Assembly: GCA_035235625.1 (NCBI GenBank)
Contig: CP141144.1
Span: 29,385,014 to 29,449,013 of the forward strand
Source: Saururus chinensis
Taxonomy: Eukaryota; Streptophyta; Magnoliopsida; Piperales; Saururaceae
Reading direction: 5' to 3'
DNA length: 64,000 bases
Positions 13,251 to 26,000 of this stretch are shown here, piece after piece. The notes beneath the pieces are model-generated. The model had not been told where the DNA came from, ran no database searches, and was given only the letters and a program-made list of their open reading frames with translations. Both the position numbers and the translations under genes were made by a program. Numbering within the stretch: position 1 is the stretch's first letter; each line of letters opens with the position of its first letter.

Positions 13251-13464
13251 TGTGGGTGTTTATGTTTGCGCGCTCAGGTAAGTAGTATCATGGATCTACT
13301 CTTACCTGTTTGATCCAGTGCCCCATGAGCATTGGTGTGCCTTACCTTCGGAAAAGTCCATGGCGTTTAGTCACTCCCCGGAGGTTAAGGTGTTGCCCCA
13401 GTGGCATTCTTTTCCATTTCGACGCTGGAGCTTATTAGTTGTAATGAGCTTCAGTGGTCGTTGA

Positions 13465-13860
13465 TATGTGTACGATTATGAGTACGACTGTATGAGTGTG
13501 AGTACGACTGTATGTGTATGAGTAAGACTGTAAGTGTATGAGTATGAGTAAGACTGTAAGCGTATGAGTATGAGTAAGACTGTAAGCGTATGAGTATGAG
13601 TAAGACTGTAAGTGTATGAGGATGAGTAAGACTGTAAGAGTATGAGTACGATTGTGAGAATATGTTTCTGAGTAAGACAGTAAGTATGATTTTGTGCAGA
13701 CTGTACGAGTAAGGTCGTACGAGTCTGATTGTACGAGTAAGGTCGTACATGTATGGGTAAGCTGTATGAGTGAGCATACGATTTTACGAGTAAGATCGTA
13801 CAAGTATGCGTATGTTGTATGAGTATGCGTACGGTGGTACGAGTAATTTGTATGACCCTG
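13465..13860 (+). repeat. Low-complexity tandem region, gagtaagactgtaagtgtat units
   Basis: Repeats of gagtaagactgtaagcgtat with period near 26, degrading into related tacgagtaaggtcgtac units. The minus-strand open frames here encode Thr/Tyr/Ser-rich repeats and are a by-product of the array. Confidence 0.8.
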
Positions 13861-14566
13861 GATAAGGGTGTTTGTGTAAGTTGATTGGACAGTATGATAT
13901 TGGCACGATGGTGCCTTCGATATGTTTGTGGCACGATAGTGCATTTAGTATGATCGTTTGTGTATGTGCACGATATGATTTTGATATGCTTCTGCTTCAT
14001 GTTTGTGTTGCATGACGCATGATTTCTGAACTTGTGAGTTCACCGTTTGGGATTTCCCCTACTGGGTATTTTCCTACTGAGTATGAAAATACTCACCCTG
14101 CTATTTTTTTAGCCCCGTTGTACGGGAGGTTTTGCAGGTTGTGCGGAGAGCTCCTGGTGATGGACGCTCGTTTCAGCGGTGGATTGATTCCCGTTGACTC
14201 AGGTATCAGCTTGACTCTTTGCGAGTTTGTTTGTGCCACGATCTCCTGTATTGAGTGAGATGAGACTTTAAGATGTTTTATTCTGGACTTTCGATTGGAT
14301 TAGTCTGTGGACTGTTAGGGGACTTGTACTCAGGGATACCCGGGAGTGATTTGTATTTAAAAGTCTATGATCATAGCAGAATTTATTCGTACGTGTGTTT
14401 TCGAGTAGCGCCTGAGGATATTTGATTTGGCAGTACGATGTTTAACCGTATGATGTTTTAAATTATAAACAGGTTTTGATTTTATCGTTTTGACTCCGAT
14501 TTATGGAAAGAAAAAAAAATTTCTATGAGTTTTGAGAAAAAGGGATGAAAAATCTCGGGCGTTACA

Positions 14567-14571
14567 TAAAG
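14567..14571. repeat. Right target-site duplication of LTR B
   Basis: TAAAG after ...GCGTTACA, an exact match to 9764-9768. Confidence 0.85.
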
Positions 14572-14690
14572 TAAGGCCACAAATTAGAGAATAAATTGGC
14601 CAAAGTATGGCCTAAAGTAAGGCCACGAATATGGATTAAGTTGGCCAAAGTGTGGCCTAAAGTAAGGCCACGAATCAGGGATCAAATTTA
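14567..14690. repeat. Continuation of the 46-bp array after insertion B
   Basis: Begins with the TAAAG target duplicate and continues gtaaggccacaaattagag, the same unit as at 9197-9768. It shows that B inserted within the array. Confidence 0.85.
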
Positions 14691-14931
14691 GCAGAGTTTA
14701 TGCCCAAATTATGGATGATAAACATTGCTAGAATTAGAATCATTCATGCCTAACATAGTGCTAAGCTAGATGACAAAAATTAGCAACATGCTTGCATGAA
14801 TTAAGGCTAATCTACTTGACAAAAATTAGAATCATGCATGCACAATTCAGCCATATAAACATGAGATAAAATCACAATCATTCAAAACAAGTAGAGGCTA
14901 ATTCATGACATTAAAAACCCCCTTTGAACCA

Positions 14932-15360
14932 GGTTGAACTATGGCTGAATTGCATCTATCAAAACCTCATGCTTAAGGGTGTAAAGAGAAGCACCTACTT
15001 GTACCAACTTGTCCCCAAAGCTCCTAGTCCTTGCTCCTACACTTCTAAGCCTTGAATTCAATCCAAATATAACTGCTTTGTGCCTTCTAAAGCTGCTAGC
15101 TATGGAGGTCCTTGCTGAGAGAAGGAAGAGAAGAGAAGAGGGAGGTTGAACTATGGCTGAATTACATCTATCAAAACTTCATGCTTAAGGGTGCAAAGAG
15201 AAGCACCTACTTGTACCAACTTTCCCCAAAAGCTCCTAGCCCTTGCTCTGACGCTTCTAAGCCTTGAATTCAATCCAAATATGGCTGCTTCGTGCCTTAT
15301 AAAGCTACTAGCTATAGAGGTCCTTGCTGAGAGAAGGAAGAGGAGAGAAGAGATGGAGAT
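14932..15360. repeat. 212-bp tandem duplication inside LTR A
   Basis: Two consecutive copies start with ggttgaactatggctgaatt at 14932 and 15144. They differ at scattered positions (for example gcatctatcaaaacctc versus acatctatcaaaacttc). A short third start (ggctgaactaccatc) follows at about 15367. Confidence 0.8.
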
Positions 15361-15744
15361 GAGGGAGGCTGAACTACCATCAATCCCCCTCTTTTTCTTA
15401 TATAAGGCTTCCCCTCTTCAAACTCTTGGGTTCCCTCCCCCTCTATAACTCTCCCTTAATTACAATCCTAGAATCATAATCCCTACCCCATTACCAATAT
15501 GAAACCAACCCACATATATGCTCAGAACAGTCCCAAAAGAGTTTTAACCCAACTGATGTATAGTTGATCCCTTCTCCAACTTTTTTCACCACTCCTAGCA
15601 TTCCTCGGACTCCTACTTGGGCTAGAAGTCATATGCTCGCAGCTATCTCACCTCAACAAAGTTCTAGTTGCATCCTCTTCTTGCATGGCGTCCTTGTCCT
15701 GCTAGGACTCTCTGCCTCTTTAAAATCCTAGTTCTTTTAGGATG

Positions 15745-16005
15745 TCTAATTCCTAGTACGTTTAGGATTCCTAACTCCTAGTATGTTTAGGACTCCTAAC
15801 ACCTAGCACGAGTAGGACTTCCAACTCCAAGCACGAGTAGGACTTCCAACTCCAAGTATGAGTAGGACATCCAACTCCAAGCACGAGTAGGACATCCAAC
15901 TCCAAGAACGAGTAGGACATCTAACTCCAAGCATGAGTAGAATATCTAACCCCAAGCATGAGTGGGACATCCAACTCCATGCACAAGTAGGACATCTAAT
16001 TCGGG
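15745..16005. repeat. 25-bp tandem array near the LTR A terminus
   Basis: Units of ggacatccaactccaagcac followed by gagta repeat every 25 bp for about ten copies, with upstream units drifting to ctaactcctagtatgtttag. An array of the same period sits at the same relative place in LTR C (46480-46735). Confidence 0.8.
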
Positions 16006-16229
16006 TAAATGGGTCCTGTGCGATAAGATTAACTTCGAACGGTTGTATCTCCCTCATCCGAACTCCGATTCACATGTTCTTGGTGGCGTTTCGAATCTCT
16101 TTCTAACTACATAGGTTTCATCCATCAATTCAAACTTATGATCAATTTATTCTAACGAAAAGGTCAATGGGTCCAACACGCTAATCCCCACGTGGGTTTT
16201 GGGAATTTAGAAAAATCCCAGACATTACA

Positions 16230-16234
16230 CTCTA
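16230..16234. repeat. Right target-site duplication of solo LTR A
   Basis: The sequence CTCTA follows the ...GACATTACA terminus and matches 7307-7311. Confidence 0.8.
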
Positions 16235-17754
16235 TGTACAGTATGAATATATGGGGACTTTCTAGACAAGGCAACCTAGCAGAAAACAAAAAAATTATGT
16301 AATTAGTTACGAAATAGAGAAACTCAAAAGGGCACAATCCCCTAATTTAACGAAATTAACTGCCTATAAGACCTAAATTCTTGTAGGGCCCCAATCGATG
16401 AAATTCAAAAGCTTCCTTCCACGTAATCTTTGTAAGCTTTTGTGCACCTATTTTTGAAGATAACTAGGAACTAATGGATGATTACTCTCGTGGCACCTCT
16501 TCGAGTGGCAAAGAAACTTCACTAATATCATGTTTACACCAATAAAACCTTTATTTACTTCACAAACCACTAGAGAACCAAAACCACAGGTTCATGTTAG
16601 AATATATAATAAAACCACAAACCTATACTTGTTTTGTCCACAAGTCACTTTTGTATATAGAGTACAAAATAAATATAGAACTCTATACTTATTTTGTCCA
16701 CAAGCACAACTTGTCCCCTCATATGCACAACAAGGCACCATCAAAATGGAAAACAAATCTAAGACTTCAACGAAAATGCACAACTTTTAAGCCAAAACTA
16801 AAGTTTAAAAGAAGCAATAAAACAAGTAGAACTTTTAGAAAGATTTCCCTACAAATCAATAAATGGAAGTTAGTATGAAATTAGACATATGGAAGGAATA
16901 ACATTATTTTTTTGTTAAGCAACAATGACATTACAAGGATTTTTCATCATAGTACATAATCTCAGCAAAGTAAAAATAGAAAGCACTAAAGTAAAAATTG
17001 AGTATGCCTAAAAGATTCCAAACCTTTAGATCTGAGTTGCTTCATAAACCATCCAAGATAATTTAGATCTTCACCTCTGCCCCTACACCAAAAAAGATCA
17101 TAGCAAAAAGCTTCAAGAATTGAATATGCTAGAGTAGCATTAAAAACAGATGTTGATGGATAAACAATTTGCAGTTAAGTGCTTTATGCAACACATCAAT
17201 CTTAATAACATCCCAATTCTAGACTTAACCATATACTTATTTGAATCATAGTTTGCAACATCACAAGATCTCAGCAATAATTGGTCCTTAAAAATGAAAA
17301 GCAAGACTCTGTTGGCATATATAGAATGGAAATCTAGCTATATAATATTTGGAAAATTTTAGACTCTTCTCTTTTGGCATAACACTCACATAGAAAAGTA
17401 GCATCTGTGTTGCAAACCCTGGGGTAGATAATTATGATGATACCAACCATTCATAACACTTCTTTTTGGCTAGATCATATCATTTTGTTTAATTCAAGAC
17501 TAGCTGCTCTTATGGTATATAATTTATATGAAAATTACAGGAAGACTGCCTAACAAATGCAAAGGCCGTGCATGGTCGACTAGCACAAGGTAAGACCTCA
17601 ATCCTTGTGGAAAAGAAAGAAAGCATTATTGAAAAATCCATCATCAAGCTCAAAGAAACTGGATCGATATGCACTATCTTGTGTTTTCTAGACTTCTGTT
17701 CTCATAACACACCAACAAATCATGAACTCAATATAAATATATTTTGAAAAAGGC
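16235..17754. other. No gene recognised
   Basis: AT-rich sequence between LTR A and the truncated copia element. A 36-bp near-duplication (acttgttttgtccacaag / acttattttgtccacaag) occurs at 16627 and 16687. Short frames here do not resemble any family. Confidence 0.5.
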
Positions 17755-18893
17755 TGGAATTCAAATTTGGTTTGTAAACTTCAAAAATATATTTATGGAT
17801 TGAAGCAAACATCTAGACAATGGTACTTGAAATTTCACCAGATTATATCTCCTTATGGATTTAAGGAGAATGTTGTTGATGAATGTGTATATTCAAAGTT
17901 TGAGAGGAGCAATTTTATATTACTTGTTTTATATGTGAATTATATCCTTCTGGCCAATAGTAATATTTGTCTTTTATAAAAGACCAAGGAGTTCCTATCA
18001 TAAAATTTTGGGATGAAAGACCTTGGGGAAGCATCTTTTGTGGTAGACGACGTGGTCTTCTGGGTTTATCTCAAAGAGCTTATATTGACAGTGTGCTCAA
18101 GAGATTTAAAATGGAAACTTGTTCTCCGCTTCTATTTTAAAAGGAGACAAATTTAGCCTAATGCAATGTCCATAAAGTGAGGTTCAGAAATTTCATATGG
18201 CAAGTATCCCCTATGCATATATTGTTGGGAGTCTCATGTATGCTCAAGTTTGCACTCGCCCAGACATTGCTTTTGCAATAGGCATGCTTGGTCGTTATCA
18301 GCATAATCATGGTATGGTTCATTGGAATGCTGCAAAGAAAGTCCTTTGATATTTTCAAGGCAGTAAATATTTCATGCTTACATTCAGGAGATCAGAGTCC
18401 CTACTGGTTGAGGGATATTCTGACTCAGATTTTGCTGGTTGCCTTTATAGCAAGAAATCTATTTCAGGTTATGTCTTCATGATGGTAAGAGGGGCTATAT
18501 CATGGAAAATTTCTAAACAAACTCTTATAGCATCTTCCACTATGGAGGCAAAAATTGTGGCTTGTTTTGAGGCCATTAAGGAGGCTGTTTGGCTGTGAAA
18601 CTTCATTTCGGGGCTTTGGGTTATTGACTCTATTTAGTAGCCACTGAAATTCATTTCATTTCAAGGCTTGGAGCTGTTGACTTGATTCAAAAGCCACTGA
18701 AAATTCATTGTGACAATTTCGAAGTTGTACTCTTCTCTAAAAACAACAAGAATTCAACCAGATCAAAGCACATAGACATTAAGTATCTTCTTGTTAGAGA
18801 AAGAGTACATAAACATCAAATCATGATTGAACACATTAGCACTGACAAGATGTTAGCCGATCCTTTGACAAAAGGTTTATCCCTTAGTGTTTA
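17755..18893 (+). pseudogene. Ty1/copia reverse transcriptase-RNase H remnant
   Basis: The translation starts mid-domain with VCKLQKYIYGLKQTSRQWY, a hallmark of the copia RT. The catalytic YVDD box has become YVNY, so the enzyme would be dead. Further on come TKEFL and MKDLGEASF, a frameshifted part to about 18400, then RNase H motifs SDSDFAGC, SGYVF, ASSTMEAK, IHCDN, RSKHIDIKY and the terminal ADPLTKGL. Several stops and frameshifts break it. Everything upstream (gag, protease, integrase, start of RT) is missing, so the copy is 5'-truncated at about 17755. The 3' LTR follows at 19417. Confidence 0.85.
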
Positions 18894-19403
18894 AAGAACA
18901 CTCATATGGTATGGGTGTAAGAGCTTATGTTGATGTTTAAGTCAGTGGGAGTGTATATATTTTATCTGCAGAAATATTGTAATGATGATTCTAACTAAAG
19001 AACCACATTATATTTCATTCAGTCAAAGAAACCTACAGTTAATTGTGTTATTTTGTTGCTCTTCATTCAGTTTTCGAAGTAGCAATGAAGTCTAAAGTTT
19101 GGACTGCTTGTAACATTTATGTTTAAGCCACAATAAATCCATTCAAAGGTCATATTAGTATGGTTATTGATATAGTGACAATGCCAGTCCTAGCACCACA
19201 TAAATGAGAGTTTCGATTACCTTGATCCATATTGGTAATCATTGTTATATTGGCCTATTCGGATTACCCCTTCTATGACTAAGAAGTTTTTTTTCAAAAA
19301 TCCGAACTTCCAGATTTTGAAAATTTTTATTATTTGTTTTATTTCTTCAATCTTTGTAGGTCCAAGTGGGAGTATACATTATAGCATGTTTCCACGTGTG
19401 TAA

Positions 19404-19416
19404 ATAAGTGGGAGAA
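19404..19416 (+). other. Polypurine tract of the truncated copia element
   Basis: aataagtgggagaa directly precedes the LTR start TGTTGGTGTG. AAGTGGGAGAATGTTGG is the usual PPT/LTR junction in many plant copia elements. A second similar stretch, caagtgggagtata, lies at 19363. Confidence 0.75.
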
Positions 19417-19697
19417 TGTTGGTGTGTCCCCACATGTGGACCCCATTGGAAACCCAAAAGTCATGAAGAAAATGAAAAGTCATGTTTTGTATTAATTGAA
19501 GTGGAAATTTTGAATTAACTTGGTCGGTTACAAAGGGGTGTGTGTGAGGCCATTTATGGGTGTCCCTTAGATGGGAAGGGTCACCATAAGGATATATATG
19601 CCTTGTTCCTTCACTCACTTATCAATCTTAAGGTTCCCCATCCATTTTCAATAAGAAGAGTGAAAAGGACTTGGTATTATTCATAATTGGTGGACTA

Positions 19698-19750
<53 letters not shown>

Positions 19751-19852
19751 TCGTGTCAACTTAGCAAGGTACACTTTTTATCTCTAAATATTATATTATT
19801 TACCTTATACTTTATCCCGAAGGATGATCGTGTAAATTCTATACATCTAACA
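19417..19852 (+). repeat. 3' LTR of the truncated copia element
   Basis: Starts TGTTGGTGTGTCCCC next to the PPT and ends ATACATCTAACA, giving short inverted TGTTGG/TCTAACA-type termini. It is about 436 bp. It contains a compound microsatellite at 19702-19750. No 5' partner is present in the window. Confidence 0.7.
19702..19750. repeat. (TA)n(CA)n microsatellite
   Basis: About 15 TA units are followed directly by about 10 CA units, inside the copia LTR. Confidence 0.9.
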
Positions 19853-21980
19853 CTAACAAATAGCTTTAAGGTCCCATCAATGGGTAGCAAATAGGTATAA
19901 TGTCCCATCAATCTCGAGGCTGACTACCTATATGCTGCTCTAACTTCAATAGTGCTATTTGGTGAATTCAAGAACTGGTTTAAGGTCTTCAGTCCAGACT
20001 GATTATTGTCTGAAATCACAATAGAATAAAAGGAATGATAGAAGATAGGAAGAGAACAACCTTGAATTTACTAAAGAACAAAATTGCCTATATAATGGGA
20101 CATGTATTGAATGTTGTACATACAGAAGCGCTTACGAAATTTTAAAACATTTTCTATTGAGAAATTGAGAAACTATGAAAAAAAAAATGAATGGGTAGTC
20201 TCAAATTATCGAAACATGCACTTTACAATAAATTTATTAATACTATGATGAAAACGACTTAAAATCTGGAAAAGCATTTGAAAAACAGATGAAGAATCAG
20301 TGACATCAGTGTTAGCCTACAAAGGTAAGATGAGCCAAAATGTGTGTCTATGACTCCACATCTATTACATGAATATGGCAGGGTGGTTAAGCAAACAACA
20401 TATATTTTTGCTCCTAAGTGCATCATGTGGGGTGAAAAATAAAACTATGGTGATCAACTTGAATTCAGTCCATATCTAAATCTTCAATTCCCAACAAATT
20501 CAGGCAAACCCAGATCTAGATATATAGTGCCTATATGTGGGCTGGATCTTTATGATCAGTGAAAATATTCATATACTAATTATGATTAAAGGGTTCAAGT
20601 TCTTGTTCAATAGTCAAAATATAATCACAACTTCAATGAACCAGAATTGTTAAAAAAGTATAAAACAAAAAGATGAATTAAACAAACAAATTGTCAAAAG
20701 GGGCAAGATGCTAATGCGAGGACATTAAGATCCAGAGCATAGTTCCAAAGGAAATAGAGAATTAAGGCAGATATTTTAGATTATAGGATGTTGAATAAGC
20801 AACAAATCATAAATCCAATACAAACAAATTCTTCTTCCAAACCTTTAAATTGAAAGTTGTTAAAAATGTTTGATATGTATAAAAGAGAAAAAACTAAAAT
20901 GATTCAAAATAATGTACTTAGGGGGAAAAAATTGAACATTACCTACTGGCGAGAAACAAAATAAAAAAAGAGACTCTTTATAGTATGTTGATCAACTTAC
21001 TATTTAGAAACAAACTGGAAAAAGTGATCTTCGATCTTGATCACTCCCCTTGGCTAGAAGGTTGACAATTGATCTTTACCTCATATGTTGATCAACCGAA
21101 TGATTCTCTAAACATAGCTTGCCTTTTGATCATCAAACTCCACATTGCAAAATTGATCTCTTGTTGTGAGTGGGAAGAATTAGGGCTTAATTAATCCGGC
21201 CCATGCTAGATCATGGCCGCCAAAAGTGTTTGAGGTTTTTCTTCAATTTAAAGGGGGAACGATGCCTCAATTTTGTTCCATTAACACTGTAAGAGTGTAG
21301 GAAGAATTAGGGACACTCCCGCGCTTACATGACCACCCTTCTTCCAGTAGCAGCGTCATTGATGCACACTCATGGGCTTTAAATTGATTTTGTGGGTGAT
21401 TCCAAACCCCCCACCATTTACATACGTTTAGCAGAGTTAAAATATAAAAGTTTCCACCCCCTTCCCCTAATAGTAAAAGGTTAAATTTTAGGCTCTCACC
21501 ATAGTCCAGTTTAACTCAATGACAAAATTTTCATTCCTAAAATAAATGTATTGAAAAAACATTTTTCTAACATTTTTAGGGTATTACAAGTTGCTTTGGG
21601 TAACACACACATCGAGGAGGAGAGGTAGGTGTGACCCCTAAAAGAACAGTGCTTTGGGCATAGCAAGGGCGAAAGCGCTCCGACTACCCGTCCTCCACCT
21701 AGCCACTAATTTGGTAGTTGGCCCTAGCTATGTCTTGCTCCCTACAATTGACATCCTATGCATGTTTAGCCTCCCCTCCTGCCCCCATCCCTTATGTGGT
21801 TCTTCCCCAGCCCCTAAGCCCTCCTCTCAGCCCTAGAGCTACCCTCAAAACCAGCAGCAAACCCTCCATGCCTATGTTTTGGCCCCCCCTCCCTATGTTT
21901 TTGGTTTTCCCTAGCCCCGACCTCTCCCTTTTTCTTCTTCTCAGTACAAGCTTCGCTTTAGAAACTGGCCATCATCTCTT
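19853..21980. other. No gene recognised
   Basis: AT-rich to about 21600, then a C/T-rich stretch (21640-21980) whose open frames are Pro/Ser/Leu-rich and overlap in several frames. I recognise no domain. The hAT element at 21989 interrupts this C/T-rich sequence, which resumes at 22956. Confidence 0.45.
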
Positions 21981-21988
21981 CCCGCTGT

Positions 21989-22947
21989 TAAAGTTATCAA
22001 CGGGTAACCATTTACCCACCTCACCCACTTGCCTGATCCAAAATTTATAGGTAGGTAATTGATAAATAGATAACGGGTAAAATAAGTAGGTAATTTTATC
22101 CGCTCATTTATTATGCGGGCAGGGTATGGGTAACCCCTTATTCATACCCGTTACTTGAATCATATATAAAGACACAATTACATATGCTGCCCAAGGAAAA
22201 TGTCTTTCACATATAACATTTTGGAACATTTTATACTTTCATTAGAACATTTTGTATTTTCATTGTGAATATAAACTTATAATGCTAACTTATGATAGAG
22301 AAAATGGAAGAGAACACAATCAATATTTTGAGTTTTATCCTCGATGAATCACAATAGGAGAGTGCATAATGAGTGAGGAGATTTATTGTTGAATGAGCAA
22401 TGAGAATTTTGTTTCTTGGGTTTTGATGTCATATACTTTATTTTTGATAAGTACCTAGTTTTTACTTTTCTATAATTGATCGGAAGAGTAAGGTTAGTGT
22501 ATGTAACTAGCTTAGTCCTGTATTTTGTAGTATCTTAGTATGATAAGCATGGGACTTTGGAGTAATGGAAACTACTTTCAAGTCTTGAACTTTTTTTATA
22601 TAAGTTTATATAAGGTGTCAGATTCTTATTATATTATTTTTTTATAAACTATGAGGTTTGTGTATGCAATATTGCTCATGTCCTCATTAGATTGAACATT
22701 GGATAGGCTTTTAAAAAATATAAATTATTTACAACATTTTACTTTGTATTGTTTGTTATTAATTTTTTATTTATTAATTGGTTAGTTGTTTACCCATTAC
22801 CGCCTATTTACCTAATGGGTAATAGGCAAAGTAGGGGTAATGAATGGGGAAATAAGTCATGGGTAGGGTATGGGTAAAAATTTTGGAAGCAGGTATAGAT
22901 GTAGGTAAAACCTTAGTCGACCTATACCCTACCCCTTAACATCCCTA
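21989..22947. mobile_element. Non-autonomous hAT-type DNA transposon
   Basis: The unit is 959 bp and flanked by an 8-bp duplication, CCCGCTGT (21981-21988) and CCCGCTGG (22948-22955), matching at 7 of 8 positions. An 8-bp TSD is diagnostic of hAT elements. The ends form an imperfect terminal inverted repeat: TAAAGTTATCAACGGGTA at the left and TAGGGATGTTAAGGGGTA read inward from the right (12 of 18 match). Subterminal regions are rich in gggtaa/ttaccc words on both strands, as in other plant hAT elements. No transposase is encoded, and the middle is AT-rich. Confidence 0.75.
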
Positions 22948-23099
22948 CCCGCTGGGTTCCCATGTTTTATCCTGTTTTAGGAGTCAAAGGGATTCTTCCC
23001 TGATCAAACTCTTACCCTTCTTTATCATGCCTCAGCACCCACCCAACCGGAGCCGAACCCAATCCAAGGGGCGGTCAAAGCGATCGGGGGTGCTAGAGT

Positions 23100-26000
23100 T
23101 GGTTCAATGTTGTGGAAGACTTTAACCCCTCTAGCTGGTATTTTACATATACGGAGTGTGCACCTTTAAACCTTTGTGTAGGAGAAATAAGTAGAACAAA
23201 AGAGGACTTTAACACCTAATTAGTCCACGAGTCTTATATCCACATACTTAAATACTGAGCTGACACACATGGCTCAAATCATAAAGTCTTAAACAGATCT
23301 AAAAACATAAGAGTCACACGAGTCTGAAACAAGAACAACCATACATGATGTTCTATTATCATAACAGAGTAAATCAGAAAACACTGCAAAGTCCAGAGGC
23401 ATCCACACCTAATCCCAAACTCTCTCCGACCGTTCCTCATACAGAGGATCCTGGTTAACAGCATGTCACGCCATGTAGCCCCAAAAGAAAACATAGAAAG
23501 TGGGGTGAGCATAAACTTAGTAAGGCTTTACATGTCGAGAGAGTAAATCCAAAATCATCACAAATATTTCACCTAGAATTCATCACATAAAACACATGCA
23601 TTCATCAAGAGACATTTGCATAACATGTGGATTACTCATCACGCATAAACTCATGATATCATCAATATATCTCCTGCAGACCATTCCTCATGGCATATCA
23701 AAATATCAACTCATTCATGATTCATCTCCAATGTATTCATTCATCATGTATATCATTTCATAGAGTATATCACAATATCATCTCATTCATCATCCATCGT
23801 CATCACATACATTCACCCTGTATAAAAGTATCTCAACACACTTATCCATAATCAGGCATATCAAACCATGTTCACATGTGTCACATAATCTCAATTATCT
23901 CTACACAACCTGGGCATAATATTATCTCATACACATGCATCATCAACAAATTTACATGTGTCACATAATCTCAATTATCCCTACACAACCTGTGTAACGT
24001 GGGCATAATATTATCTCATACGCATGCATCATCAATGACGATGAATGTCTCCATCATGTAGAGAAATACAATCATACCACCCGCTTTGGACGAAGTCCAA
24101 TTTCTTAACTAGAAACCTAGGGCATTGCCCGCTCTGGACACAATCTGAATTCCTTATGGAAACCAAGAGTGTTTGGTGGAGTCAGCCCATCTACTCACTT
24201 TTGACAATCCAAAAGGAAGGTCTGAATTCCTTATGGAAACCTAAAGAGTCTGCTCGCTCTAGATAGTCCTGGCCGGGAACATCCAAATTCCACAATGGAA
24301 ACCTAGAGTAGTGTGTTTGCCCTGGACATCTCTGTGGTGGAACAGTCCAAATTTCACATGAGAACCTAGAACATGTGGTAGCTGGTGCATAAAGGCATAC
24401 CACTCTGGATTCTGATGGTCTAGATGATTCAATAAATAAACCTCATCTGCATCCAAAACGACTCAACTCAACCCGGGGACGATCGATGTTCCAATTAGGA
24501 ACTCAAATCAAAATCATGTCCTTTCGAACCAACCAATTTCCAATAGGCCAATGATCGATTAATCCGGCACACAATTTCACACCATTCTAACCAATCGATC
24601 AACCACAACTAATCTCGATAAAGTCATCTTCATAAATCTATTTCATGATGCATGCAACATGGTACATATGTGGGCAATACATACATAAATCCTAATTCAT
24701 GAAACGTGTTCGCATCAACCCTATATGCATCATTTCTAATCACAATATCAATCATCACCATAATTATCACCCACATTTGTGTGTACATGGTAGAACATTC
24801 AATTCTAAGTATATGGACGTGCATTGTAAATAACCCATCAACATACCACAGACATGTTCTTTATCATTTAATCATTACTCCTTACTGAAATCATGGGTGA
24901 AAACCATCGAAAAACATAATTCAAATCCAAGTGCAACATCAAGCTAAACTTAGGTAAGCATATTCACACCACATTTAAAGCTAGACATGGCACCATTATT
25001 CACCCATAATTTAAGCATAATATGTGAAGGCATATAAATCCATTCTCATGTTATAACCTTTCTGGAATCATACTTAAAATATAATGAATCATTCAACATG
25101 GATTCAAGATAAGAATTTATAACATGTTTAACCGAACAACATAAAATCTACTTACCACTTAAACATTCATCATAGCTTCCAACATCAAATTCATACCCTA
25201 GCATAATTTACTCACTATAAACATAGGAAATGGTACTTTAGAGTAAAAACTTTTAAATGAGCAAAATACACAAAAGTCACCAAATTGCAATGTTGGCGTT
25301 CAAATGCCCTGCACGCCTGGCCGTTCGATCTGCCTGCATGGCCGGTCAATCTCCATAACTAAAATTTCTGGTTCCTCTTCTCCATCTTGAATCTAAAACT
25401 GAAACTTCATATAAACATCTTAAACCACCAAATCTCACTCCCAAACATCATAATAATAAAATTAAAACTTAGGAAACAATAAATCTAGCCATTTACAACT
25501 AAAAACACCAACAAATCATAAGAAAGATTAAGTTTTCCCAAATCCTCCAATAAAGCTCCATCAAACATCAAATCTGAAATTACAGATCTATTTAGGATGA
25601 AATCCCTCACCTTTAGTGAGCTTCTTGAATTGAAATCGATGCTCCAACACCTTCGAATCCTACCCACAATAAGTTTTTGTTAATACTTGCATAAAAAATA
25701 CCTAAATCTCTTGAAAACTTGTAGATCTAGGGTTTATTTAGTTCAAAAACGAAATTCATTTCATCAGGGTTTGAAATAGAGGTTAAAATCAGTAGCTTTA
25801 TGGGTAGAAATCAATATTAAACCTTGATAAAAGAAGAGGTTTGGAAAGTTTAGGAGAAACCCTAAGAAATTAGTGAAAGATTAAGCTCATCTTTACCTTA
25901 ATCATCTTTCCTTCTTTGAAAATGGCGATTAGGGCTCCTAAGCTCTAGATTCCAGCCCTTCCCAAATGGGAAAGTGGTTGTGCCTTTCTATTTATAGTAA

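Larger units (their letters stand above)
9769..14566 (+). mobile_element. Solo LTR B (long Tekay/Del-like LTR) nested in LTR A
   Basis: The unit begins TGTAAGGTCCCTGATTTTTC and ends CTCGGGCGTTACA. A 5-bp target duplication TAAAG lies on both sides (9764-9768 and 14567-14571). It is 4798 bp with no PBS, PPT or pol, so it is a solo LTR. It is related to D (34048-36040). Both share the start, the gttgtaatgagcttcagtgg block, the gcgcactcaggtaagtag block, the gatgctctgtt block and the end cgggcgt(t/g)aca. B holds a GC-rich segment and several tandem arrays that D lacks or has shortened. Open frames up to 287 codons in its GC-rich part are compositional and match no family I know. Confidence 0.85.
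7312..16229 (-). mobile_element. Solo LTR A (Tekay/Del-like Ty3/gypsy LTR) with nested insertion B
   Basis: The left terminus is TGTCATGACCCGG and the right terminus is CCCAGACATTACA, so the unit has TG...CA ends. It is bracketed by a perfect 5-bp direct repeat CTCTA (7307-7311 and 16230-16234). Read on the minus strand it starts TGTAATGTC and ends GGTCATGACA. No PBS, PPT or pol lies inside, so it is best read as a solo LTR left by LTR-LTR recombination. Without nested LTR B it is about 4.1 kb, a length typical of Tekay/Del chromoviruses. It contains a 46-bp array, a 212-bp duplication and a 25-bp array. It shares segments with copy C (about 39560-46971), for example the gatattattaca and ggccaacatca blocks. 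Confidence 0.8.

Noticed and set aside
13435-13700. Possible CRISPR-like array of short repeats
   Set aside because: Plant nuclear context, units are contiguous with no unique spacers, and the array lies inside an LTR.
13435-14000. Three overlapping minus-strand frames of 108-174 codons rich in Tyr, Ser, Thr and Leu
   Set aside because: Pure products of the gagtaagactgtaag tandem array in LTR B.
15191-15448. 85-codon frame in LTR A
   Set aside because: Falls in the second unit of a 212-bp duplication; the first unit does not keep the frame open, so no selection on coding is visible.
23279-23512. 77-codon minus-strand frame
   Set aside because: Within the presumed long LTR G, no domain or homolog recognised.
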